From assembly GCA_008711295.1 (NCBI GenBank), contig VUYV01000755.1, positions 58,871 to 122,870 of the forward strand: 64,000 nucleotides of DNA. The letters run 5' to 3'. Of the stretch, positions 36,502 through 47,592 are shown one piece after another; positions within the stretch are counted from its first letter, which is position 1, and the number at the start of each line of letters is the position of its first letter. Below the pieces are notes generated by a model. It made no database searches, was not told the origin of the DNA, and saw only the letters and a program-made list of their open reading frames with translations. Source of the stretch: Anarhynchus alexandrinus. Lineage: Eukaryota; Chordata; Aves; Charadriiformes; Charadriidae. The position numbers and the translations under genes were made by a program.

Positions 36502-39039
36502 CTGGCAGTAAAAAAAAAAACCACAAACAACCCAAACCCAAGACCTATTAAAATCTAAATCCATTTATTGAGTGTCACTCAAAAAAATCTATTGGTAACT
36601 ATAATCAATCCTCACATATATATAAATACATAGTATAGAATAGGTATGAACTGGTTTTGGCGGTGGTTTCTCAAAGTAGAAAAAGAAAAGAAATAGTTTA
36701 ACAATAAACAACCCAAACTATATGGACTTTACAATTATACTCTACTGAACATCTATTAGGGAGGCTAATATTTGCTGACTTCTATTTCTGTAGGGATGTA
36801 AGTAAGCAAATAAGAGTAAAACTTGAATATACTCTTTCACTACTGAATTAACTGACCTGATGGGTTGCCCTTCACCTACAGAATTATCTGTATTGTTATT
36901 TCTCTTGTGGTTAAGAACTGGCAAGGGTTAAAAGCTCCCTGAAAACCTCTTATCTCATACCAGGTCTGCATAGCCATATTTTTTCCAAAATTTAAACTGA
37001 AAGAGTATGGAATTTCCTATCTTAATTTTTGACGTTTTTATCCTGTTCATTAAACTTGCACATTATTGCCACACTGGGGGAGGAAAATTGGAGGTTTAGA
37101 TAGATGAAAATAGTCACAATTACACCAAATAAAATAAAGGGAAAAAGTTTGAAAGAGAAACTCTGAGACAGATTACTGTACCAAATCAATGGACAATTTC
37201 TGAGCAAATACTGGTTTGGTTTTTAATACCATCTTCTTATACTGCAATACTCAGATTACCGGCATTTTTATTAATACACATGTATAATACAAATCTTTAC
37301 AACTAAGTACATCCATAAATTAGAGACCAAAAACTGGTCTGGAAGCTGGGTTTTAAACCATGTAATTTGAGCCTGTCTTGAACTTGCTCTTTGGAGGCTA
37401 AGCTGAACTGGAAGCTGCCCATTTGCTTGGCAAACACACACTCAGAATTTTGTAAAATATGGCTAGCTATTGAAGAACACCAGACCTTCTGCCATCATAC
37501 TTCCATCACCCATTACAGATTTGTTACTTCTCCAATTAAATTTCCCCATTTAGAAACAAACAACCACACGCCCGCAGCCCCAAACCCCCCAGCAGTCTTC
37601 AGCTGATACAAATCTATTTGCCCCTGCCCTGCATTTGCCTCGGAGCGTGTGTCAAATGGACCCACCAGTTGCATTCCAGTCCTGCTTTAGCCGCCCTGGT
37701 AGAAGAGCAGCCTGCCCCAGCTAAAGACCTCAGCTGGGAGGCTGCTATTAGTTCCAGCGGCTGCTGTTGCTTTCGAGCTGTCTGAGATGCTGTTAGAATA
37801 CAGTTTACATCTCTCTGTGCTGCTTCTGCACCTGAACAGCCTGCAGCTGCAGCCACAGATCCTGAACATGCATCTATTATTCTAAGGGTATGGGGCCTGC
37901 TACTGGGAGAATAGCTGACAAAATTCATGATCCATTACAGAACAGATTTGTCAGAGCTAAGTAATTTCCCCTTTCTGGTATCACATGCTGTCACCACATG
38001 CTTCATTTTGTTCTCTGGAGGTTTTTGGAAAGCTGCAATCATCTGCCTTGTTCCTACTTCTGTCTTGCCACTATCCCTTTTCCATGTCACTAAATTACTG
38101 CTGTGGATGCGTTGCTGGATATCTCGGACTTTCTGCCTTGTGGAAAGTACTTTCCCATAGTTGCTTTTACAAGCCCCAAAATACTCAATCCCGTCTCCGT
38201 ACTTCTAAAGGTGAAGTTTAGCAGAAAAAACCAAAACCTGTCATACGTGAATAGTAGTAGCCTGCAACAACAGCAGATTTGTTCCAATCACTTCTACTTT
38301 CTGTCTCTGGAAGATATTTTTTCTTTATCTTCTAATCCCTTTCTTCAGTTGTCAAACTTTCCAAAAAGCTATTCCTCCCAAAGGTTCTGCCTTTCCACTC
38401 CTTGTCTGAGTTGTAAACTTCTCATCTCTTCAGCTGTTCCAGAGACTCAAATAACATTTGAAAATACCACGTTAATGAAAAAACCCAAGATATGTAATCA
38501 TGATGCATATACCTAATGCATGTGGTTCCTTCACTGTGTCTTTTCCTGGTGAAGAAATAATGTAGAGATCTTTCACCCCCTACTAATGAATGCTGTTATT
38601 AAAAGAAATGCAAAAGGGCAGTTTACACTTCGGTTGGAAGGTGTTTAAAACATGTCAGCAGCAGGAGTGAGTTCCAAGGCCCCAGAGAAGCTTCTTCTAC
38701 TTATGCCAAGCATTTCCACGTACAGTTACATAGAGACAGCAGTTACAGTCCTTAGCTGGCAAACCATTTTTAAATGTCTACATTCAAATATATTTAAAGT
38801 ATTGCTAGCTTTAAAAAGGAGGAGAAAAATTTTGAACTTGACAATGTATTCTGTGTGAGGCACTGCAATGATTAAAAACAAAATTTCTTTAAGTTTTTAA
38901 GTCATCTGCATTAGTGAAGTAGTATATGGCCATATGCAATACCATGTAGAGTGAGGGGATACACAGGTTTATCCACGTTGAATTTCCATTGTGTAACTGT
39001 GCTGAGAGGGAAAAAGATATATAGTACTGAAGACAGGTC
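36502..39039 (-). other. Intron with a GC-richer patch
   Basis: Intron between EGF exons. A GC-richer patch at about 37560-37870 leaves a 104-codon minus-strand frame open (37614-37928), but its alanine- and serine-rich product has no domain and no splice context fits. The 137-codon plus-strand frame at 38103-38516 is likewise featureless. I treat both as non-coding. Confidence 0.5.
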
Positions 39040-39165
39040 ACGACTCAGACTTTTAAGATCAGAAGGGACCATTATGATCATGAATTCTGACCCTCTGTAT
39101 GGCAAAGTCCAGAAATTTTTCACTCAGTGGTTCATACATCAGGACTATAGTGTCTTTCTGGATTA
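39040..39165 (-). mobile_element. Ancient CR1/L3-like 3' fragment
   Basis: The plus strand reads TTTTAAGATCAGAAGGGACC, then ATTATGATCATGAATTCTGA, and later a TTTTTCACTCAGTGGTTCAT segment. This matches, from memory, the complement of an old CR1-type LINE 3' region widespread in turtles, crocodiles and birds (the 'AGAAGGGACCATTATGATCATCTAGTCTGACCTCC' family; only the shared core is claimed here). It is much more diverged than the other CR1 copies and shows no ATTCTATG tail. Boundaries are approximate. Confidence 0.7.
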
Positions 39166-39345
39166 CTGAGTATCTTTTAGACATAAAAAAAAGTTGCTAT
39201 AAAAAAATTAATCTGTTAGCAAGTTAGGCCTAAAATTAATTAGGCTCTAGTAAGCCAAAGATGTTTCCATTTAAGTCTTACATATTAGAGTATCATTCCT
39301 CAGTACTGATTAAACAAATGAATAAACTGTCCATATTGGCTGTCA

Positions 39346-39372
39346 GTATGCGTGCGTGCGCGCACACACACT
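39346..39372. repeat. Alternating purine-pyrimidine tract
   Basis: About 26 bases strictly alternate pyrimidine and purine, passing from TG/CG steps to CA steps and containing the palindrome GTGCGCGCAC. Such tracts can adopt Z-DNA. It also behaves as a microsatellite. Confidence 0.8.
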
Positions 39373-40247
39373 CTTGCTTCAGTATCTTGCTTACTTTTTT
39401 TAAAATCTGTTACCTATAGTTTTTTAAACTGCGCTAAGGACACTTCAGAATGAAAAAATATGTAAAATAAAATCTGATTTTATTAATATTCAATTTATTA
39501 CGTATTTTCTTTGTAATGAAGAACAAGTACGGATATAAATCTATGTAAAAATTATATGAACAGATTGCTTGCAAGACTGCACAAAAGTTTTGCTAATACA
39601 TAGGTGGTTATTTGACTTTTTAGCAAGGTCTTTTTGCTCGTAAATGGAGACCAGCAAGGCGAACATACCTCATTACAAAAAGAATAAGCAGATCAGATGA
39701 ATGAAGATACCGTGGGTGAACCCAATATTTTGTCTTCCAGAATATATAAAAATAATCTCTAAAATGATCACTAAGAAATCTTGGATCAGTACCACCAAAT
39801 AAAGTATTCAGCAGCGCAGGTCAGTACAACAGGAAACAAAAATTAAACTGAAGAATTAAAGTTTCAGGAGGTAGGTACTAGTATAATTCTTAAATTAAGA
39901 GTAACTGAATTATGGAGCAGTATGCTTCAAGGCAGGAATTTATACCCTGCCTATGTTGACAAAAAGCTCTTTGATAATAGACATGACAGGAGACAGTGAG
40001 TAGTTCTGAACAGATTAAATCTGTGATTGTGTGGCAATGCAGGCTGACTGTGACCTTTGCTTCTGTATAAACCCTAAACCCCTTATACTTTCCTAAGTCA
40101 CAAGACCTGTTTAAGTAGATCTATGTTAGCATAAGAAAAAAGCTCCCACTTTTTTTTAGAAAGTGCTTGTTTTCATTCTATTTATGATGGTTCAGAAAAT
40201 TTCCTTTCATGCCAGCCAGCAGACCTAAGCATGGGGATGCGTGACAA

Positions 40248-40275
40248 GAACAATAACAACAACAATAATAATAAA
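40248..40275. repeat. AAC/AAT trinucleotide repeat
   Basis: This is a run of CAA/AAC units passing into AAT units (CAATAACAACAACAATAATA). It is an ordinary microsatellite. Confidence 0.85.
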
Positions 40276-40662
40276 TGTTAGTTAAAATGTTCAGAATTTC
40301 TTTTCAGGCAATCTTATTCTGTAGCTAGTTAAATTACTTAGTCACTATGCAGTGCTTACTTAACTGCTTGGTCACTAAGCTACATTAGTAAAGATCATAC
40401 ATAATAAACCTAGCTCTAGATAATTCTTCGGACTCACTTAGTGAGCTGGTTTTAGTTTTAAGTCTTTCTAACATGCTTATTAGACTATTTAATTATTTTT
40501 AGATTTGATTCAAAAAGCCTGTCAAAGAGACAGTTGATCTTTAAGTACCTTATAGGTTATATACAAACAAAGGGCTTGATATAATCTACCAATTTTCTCA
40601 GTAGTAACACTGGCAATTCAAAACTATCATTGTTTAAGATTGTTCTGTCAGAAGTCAGTTAC

Positions 40663-40787
40663 CTTGTTGACATTTACAAGTGTATCCATTGATATGATCT
40701 TCACAGGTTGAGCCATGTAGACAAGGTGATGAATTACACTCATTAACTTCTATTTCACAAAACTGTCCAGAAAATCCAGCAAGACAC
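40663..40787 (-). CDS. EYS: EYS-like EGF-domain exon
   Basis: Internal exon of 125 bp. The acceptor TTTGCTTCAG precedes 40787 and the donor AAG|GTAACT follows 40663. One leading base completes a codon, 41 codons follow, and one base is carried over. These are the same length and phases I recall for human EYS exon 23. It begins 'CLAGFSGQFCEIEVNEC', the end of one EGF repeat followed by the start of another, then 'NSSPCLHGSTC' and 'EDHINGYTCKC'. The C-x-D-x4-Y-x-C pattern is the hydroxylation consensus of calcium-binding EGF repeats, and E-V-N-E-C fits the calcium-binding start. No stop occurs in frame. EGF repeats of this kind form the N-terminal half of EYS. The preceding exon was not found in the remaining 23 kb, so the upstream intron is long, as in the very large vertebrate EYS locus. 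Confidence 0.92.
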
Positions 40788-43700
40788 CTGAAGCAAACAA
40801 CATTCCAAATTGTTATACGATTGTTATACAGTCATAAAATATACTTTGTGTGGAAACAATTTGTATAAAGTATGTGCATTAACATGACACAATCTCATAT
40901 GTTACTTTCTGTTTTAAGGACTATTTTACTGGAACTCTTCCAAGTTTCACATTGTAATCCTTGGTGATCTTTTAGGGGATTTATGATGGTAAAACTCATC
41001 CACAGATTTCACATCTGGATCATCATCAAACCTAACAGTCTCAATTACAGTTTACTGGTTCTAGCAATGTGAGTACAAACCTTTCTTAATGTACTCTTGG
41101 GAGACCGTCTACTGAAATAGTTTATTTAGCTGAGTAACTGCAGTCTATGTTTGCAAAACTGCTTGTTGAGAAATGTCGCACCATTAAATGTAACTACAGC
41201 AGAAAAGCTAACTTTCAGGGACCATGCTTTCATTATCATTCTAGTTATCAAATATTAGTAAACTTGAAAAAACTTTTCTGTATTTTTCTGGTTTTAAATC
41301 CTATGGGATCATTAATACCAAAACATTTCCACATGATTTCAACATATAACTATACAACTGACCCAAACTGACTCACAAGACCTTTAACGCAGCTCAGAAA
41401 TGTTACTAATCTTATTATAGAGACACATCCTTGCATACCTATGCAGAGCTTTACAGATACACTCAAATACACTCTGCAAAACACAGACCCATAATGGTAT
41501 TCACATTTACTCTTTTGAGATGTGCTGTACACGGATATATTTCACACGAGGCAGTGTATTCAAAAACTCCTGCTGGCAATGGGGTGGTGCATATCTTGTA
41601 TGTTATTTGGCTCTAATGAAGAGCATAAAACTTTATGCCCCACTTAGACGAAGATGAGTACATTAACAAACTACCTTGGAGTAAATTAGAATAGTCGTGT
41701 CACCTACTCCTCAAGGTGCTACATTGTGTGAATACATAATACATCATTAGAATGAAGTATTTGCAGTGTCTGCTGTAGCTTGCCAGATCCTGAAGCAAAA
41801 GAGAAGGAGGATGGACCATGGAACAGGTATCTGTAACGCTTCCTGAAGGATCATTACACTATATATCATCAATTATGTTTTGATTTATTTCTGCCTGGAC
41901 TAATAGAACATATTTGTTTCATTTTATACGGAATACACTCTGGGTTACACTCTGGGTAATGGGAAGAAGTGGTTTGCGAAGACAATGACAACAGAACAGA
42001 TTATCCTAAGTCTACATCAACCACAGATGACAGCGATGACATACTGCTTGGAAAATGTACAAACTGATGCACACACTACTATTTTTCAAATATCCAATTA
42101 TAATGTGTGAGAGAAAAAACATGGATAAGGTTTAATCGGTGAGCCATAAAGCCACCTGTATAGCTCTTTGGCCCCAAAACATTAAGCAAAACCTACTGAG
42201 AAGATATACTTGGGCCTTTCATCCTATTGGCCAATGTCAAAGCCGGGGATTTAGAACCTAATTCATCCCACCTAACCTCATTCACCTAATTGTAGTAACC
42301 CTAGAATTCTTCTATGCATAGTGGAATAAGGGGTGCAGAGGATGATTCTGTTCACTTAAATAATTTTCTGCAGATACCTTTTTCTTTCCACTGGCTACAC
42401 GTGATATTAAAAAAAAAAAAGAAAAGAAAAGGAAAGAAAAAATATAATTAAGAGAGCAACTTTTCCCAGATATGGGAAGGAGTACCAGAAGGATGAACGC
42501 CTATAATATAATGGAAAGAATATTCTACTGGAAAAAAAAGGCAACTAGACACGGGAAATACTGGGACCGTTTAAAATCCATTTAATTTTATACTTTGGTG
42601 TGCTTATAGGCATTTGGTTTAAAAAAAAAAAAAGAAGTGGTTACAACATAAACTGGAAGAAATATACATTTATTATGTATAAATTATTTATTATGTAAAA
42701 ATTCTGGACAGAATAACCATACCAGTGTGTATCTAAGGTGAGTGGGCTTGATGTTTAAGTCTGTAAAACTCAAACATTGAGGAAAAGCTTAAAGGTCTCT
42801 CCTGTTGGTAGCTTCAAGTGGGCACATTTTTATATGTGATGTGTATACTTGCTGAAAAGTGAAACCAAAAAGCAGTTTACAGAGTTACTGTGGTCATAAC
42901 TGGTTGGAGCAAGAATGACTAGTGGAGCAGGTTGATATAATTCCAAGGGAGAGAATCAATAGAATGGAATCAACTTCATATCAAGGATACAGCTTGGATG
43001 AGCTTTGGATGATTTTCTACTCAGCAAGGCTTGAGACTTCAGAGACACAAACTATATAGCCATCGGCCTAAGTCTGTAGACACTGAGGTAGAAAAATGGA
43101 GCTATAACATTAAATATATATATGTATATGTATAAATGTCTGGTAAAATAATCTATTTTGTACTGAAAAATTTCCAGATATTTATTAAGTGTATAATACC
43201 ATATGCAGTGCTGGTGGCACCACAGAAAAGAAAAGTTATAAAAAATATGACTTTGCCTTCAAACTGAAATTTAGGTGGAAAGCTTAAAGCCATGAAAGCA
43301 CTTAGATATCCAGTAAATCAAATCCCACATACATCAATTTGCACAAGGCACCCTTTTTCCTAAGTCAGACAATCATTCAACTTAAAGAATGTTTAAGAAT
43401 ATTGCAAGTATTTCACATACTGATGTTTTATTATTGCACATGCTACAGCACCACACTGTTAGCTTGTGTTCAGATAGCATAATTAGATATAAATGATGCT
43501 TTGTGACTGCAGAGGCAGGCACTCTATTAACTAAACGATTCTGGGCAATTATGAAACAACCAGCAGTAAGCATGTTACTGGTGTTTGCAACTCATAGAAC
43601 AACACCTTAATGTCAGCAGCTTTCCCAAATTTCCCAAAATTGCAATAAATTGTATGCTTTATTAAGAGTGTTAATGAAATTAACACTTCTTAGGATATGA

Positions 43701-45765
43701 CAAGCACTTCAATAATTTCTTAAATTTTTGTTCGCTTTCAGTTTCTTTCATTCTTACTTCTTTTTTTATAAATTTATATTTCTGTTCTGCCTCTCCACAT
43801 TCTTATCCCCCTTCTGTCATTTCTTTTTGAGCATAAGGAGGGACAGAAACAATAGAATTTAAATACAACTGACACTAGAAAGTGTAAGCTGATATGGAAA
43901 ACAGTTCTTGTGCTATAAATGGCTTTAAACCGAACTCAAATACTTTGGAACACATTTGTATGTGGTGCTTGGGATATGACCGTTCTGCAAATGAAAAGCA
44001 GAGGCTTTTAGATCGCTTTCATATCAAGGTATGACCACTGCAAATCTTGTACATTGATTACCATTTCATAAAAAACAATTTATGCCTTTATAAGTAAATG
44101 CATATCTAGGTTTAGCAGGAAATAACTCTTAGAGCTTAACTAATAAAGAAAGGTAATACCCTGTGAAGGCTGAGCTTTTAAACTTACGAAGCTATCAACC
44201 TAAGATCAACAGTTCAGTACTGAGAGGCAGCAAAAAAAAATGCTGCTCATTTTCTGTATGAATAATGCATTCACAATTCAATTATGAACAGTTTATAGGG
44301 ATGACAGCGAAGATCTTCCTCTTTACTATAATTCTCTACAGCTTTTTTTCTCTCATATTAAATGCTGAGATAACGTAGTGCAAATACAGCCTCTTTTCTG
44401 TTGTACCTTTATATCAGTCATTATCAGAAGTGATCATCTTAATTTGGGCATGTGCCAATGCAACAGCTGAACAAAAGATCAAAATGATTCTATCGAACTG
44501 GGTGGATTTGAAACAGAAGAATGTAACTTTAGTACTTTTACACTGCAGTAAAGAACAGCGATGGGAATAAGCATCTCGGCAAAATGCTTAGCCGAAGATT
44601 AGTGTAGTGTAGAAAACGACAGTTCATTTCCTTCTTCCAGAAAAATTTGGCCAGCTAGTCACCATTAAATTGCCCATGTATCTGTAGGAGCCAGTTCTTT
44701 GCAGTTTTCAACCTGCATCTGACATTAACTGCAAATTGTGATGTAATGATATTTGTAAACTTTCAATTTAGCGGTCTTTCCTCGCTCACTCTCTATTAAT
44801 CTCAGCTGGAATGGAAACTCTGTCTTCTACAATGAATACAGAAGTTTATTAAGATGACCTTGAAGGCTCTGTAGGAAGCTAATGACCATTTGCCCTGGTT
44901 ATGACAAACACTGTTTCAATAGCACCTATATTAAGTAGTACAATGAAGAACAGAGCTGAAAGGAGGAGACATACATGCTTCTAAAAGTGTCTAAACTGCC
45001 TCTTAAATATACATACAGGTTTAGAATCAGTGGCCAGTCTCACCACCCATCTGGTAAGACCTATCTTATAGTTAAATTAATCCCAAGCCATCTAGGAAAC
45101 CCATGAGTCAAAATGATCCTGAAGTGTAACTATAACATCTTAGGCACTTCCAAGCTGAAATTCCTAAATCAGGAGTGAAGTCCACTGACGATTTTAAAGG
45201 TGCTTCCTCTTCATGCCTGCCATTTGGGGTATTGGCTGATATGAACACAGAAAGGATAGATAATGAATAAGACATGAGTTTGCTTGTCAAGAATTATTCT
45301 ACTGAACCTAAGTGGTGAGAGAGATCAGATGGGACATTTGGGAAAGAGCAAGAATACTAACAGAACAAGCAGCTGGGAACATTTAGGGTAGGGAAACACA
45401 GCCTGAACAAAGATCCAAACACCAGTGGTCTCAGAACACAAGAGAGTCACTCAAACAGAAAACGGAAGTAAAATTTAAAATGTAAAACTTGGGGTTTAAA
45501 ATTGTATTTTGGGGACAAAAGGAAAAACCTATCAAGAAACAGAAACCCTTTGAGTGATGAAGTTGCCATGGCACTGCTTATCTGGAGGTAGGAAGAGCTA
45601 GTGCCCTAATGATGCTGCATTAGGGCCATGACTATTTTTGTACTCCTTTCATCTAAAAGTCTAAAAAGCAACAGCTCTGGGACAAAGACTGTCTGTGCTT
45701 GCAGAAGACCAATTTTCTCATCCTCAGTGTCAGTCTCCAGTCTTTCCAGTAACCAGTACTAGTTC

Positions 45766-45827
45766 ACCTTAGGCTTCCTCTTCCTTGCCTGGACTTTGGC
45801 TGGACCTTAGGCTTCCTCTTCCTTGCC
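45766..45827. repeat. Short tandem duplication, 38-bp period
   Basis: A 24-base sequence starting ACCTTAGGCTTCCTCTTCC occurs identically at 45766-45789 and 45804-45827, separated by 14 bases rich in CTGG/TTGG. Confidence 0.85.
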
Positions 45828-47108
45828 ATCTCTGGAGAGGAATGGGACTGATAAAGCAGAGACACTTCCAGCCCTATTCTTCTAAAGAAGCCATGCCTCT
45901 ATCACAGTTGAGTTTTCAAATTTGCCTTCCAGTGAGATGTTCAGTCCGAGAGGTTCATTAGTTATCACTAGATGATTCCATAACATGATTGTTGCACTCT
46001 CACCATTCCCCAAAGTGCTGCAATAACAGAGATGGTCATGTTATGCCTTGATGATACTTGAGATTGTTTTGCTCACAGAGCTAGTTGGCAAAAAAATTCA
46101 AAAGTTTGTACCTTTCACTCATACTTGATGTCACAAGTGGTTGCAGATACCTGGGAGGATTCAGTCATTGGAAAGCAGTAAGAAATCTCTGCTGCCCGAG
46201 TCCTGAATAGCAGGGTTATCTTGGGAAGATTTATTTTGTCAGATCCAGCGTTCTAGCTCTGTTAAGAGGATTTTCACTATAGTCTTCATTGTGATTAACT
46301 ATGGGTTGGTAGAAGCTGCTCTTTGTTCTTGCCCCACGGGGCTTTATGGAACTTTGATTCAGTAACAGCAGAGCGAATTGTTATGCACTGAAGGTCTTTT
46401 TGCAAAAAGCAGCTGGGACGTTTAAACTGGGTGAGCCAGGCATTATACAGAATCAGGGAACAGGCAGGAACGGGGCTGGAGAACGGGCCTGTAATGGAAT
46501 CAGTATAAAAGCGATTTGCAAGCTTGAAGCTGGCCCAGACACACAGTGCAGGCTGAAAGAAAGATGACTCGTTCCGGATGAGGGATTAGCTGTCTAAGGG
46601 GCTGCCCATTAATATAATGAAGAAGTGACCTTTTAACCTAAGAGTTGTATAGATATAGAAAGACAGCGGAGTTGTCTATATGCACTTGGCTGACCTATTT
46701 AGGAAAGATGAATCAGGCCCTAAGAAACATTCACAGATTTAGTAATCTTGAACCACAATTCAAGCATTTCAGACTATAGTACTGATGTATTTACAGAACT
46801 ACAGGAAATTGTAACATTTTCGATATTTAATCAATCAAAGGTCAGATAAAATGCCACCTGCCTTATTTAAGTAGCCCTGTTTCACAGTGCTGTAGACAAC
46901 CTACCCGAAGGCTGGCTACACAGTGGATCAGAATGGGACTAATTGTTAATAATAAGAAACATCCTTGCTTCATATGTAACATTTAACAATCTAATACAGC
47001 GGATGCTGCACATATGAGACTGATCCCAGGTCTGCACTCCTGCTTTTCATTATATCAAATAAAATAATTAAAATAGCAAATGCAGCAGGGAAAATTACAA
47101 AGCAAAAT

Positions 47109-47130
47109 AAAAAAAAAAGTTTTTTTTTTA
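47109..47130. repeat. A/T inverted repeat
   Basis: A run of about ten A, then G, then about ten T forms a near-perfect short hairpin. A second, longer-stem example lies 460 bp downstream. Confidence 0.7.
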
Positions 47131-47570
47131 CGTTTGACATTATGATTTATCAATCGATAATAAGTCAGAAACACACTTCCTGTAACGAATTCACAGAACC
47201 TACACTAGGAGAATGAAGAGGTTATTTTTCCATTAGTCCAGAGCTTGTCAGATCGAACCTAAGAAAATCAGTGTTTCCACATCAAAGCAACAATCTTTTT
47301 TTTGAGATTAAAACTGCAAGAGCAGCAGAGGAATCTCTTAATGAATCAGAGCACAGCTGAGGAAAGATCTGTCTGAATGTCTGCTTATTTCCTGAGATCC
47401 TCACACTTCAGCATACACTCAACTGTCTATAGTCTCTTGTATAAATGATTATCAATCCAAACACTAACTGTAGAAAAATCCGAAACAACCCCACAGTTGC
47501 TCTGCTCCTGAAAAATATTCGAAATAAAAAGCTGTTATTTCACTAGCTTGTTATAGAAATATGTAAGGGT

Positions 47571-47592
47571 GGTTTTTTTTTAAAAAAAAACC
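47571..47592. repeat. Perfect 22-bp palindrome
   Basis: GG followed by nine T, nine A and CC forms a perfect palindrome with no spacer. It can form a cruciform or foldback and is also a likely site of sequencing error because of its homopolymers. Confidence 0.85.

Larger units (their letters stand above)
39166..40662 (-). other. Intron next to an EGF exon
   Basis: AT-rich intron bounded by the GTAACT donor next to 40663. It holds two simple repeats (39346-39372 and 40248-40275) and no recognisable exon. Confidence 0.55.

Noticed and set aside
38103..38516. Plus-strand open frame of 137 codons
   Set aside because: It is Ser/Phe-rich translation of pyrimidine-rich DNA with no recognisable domain. 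It lies in the EYS intron with no supporting signals.
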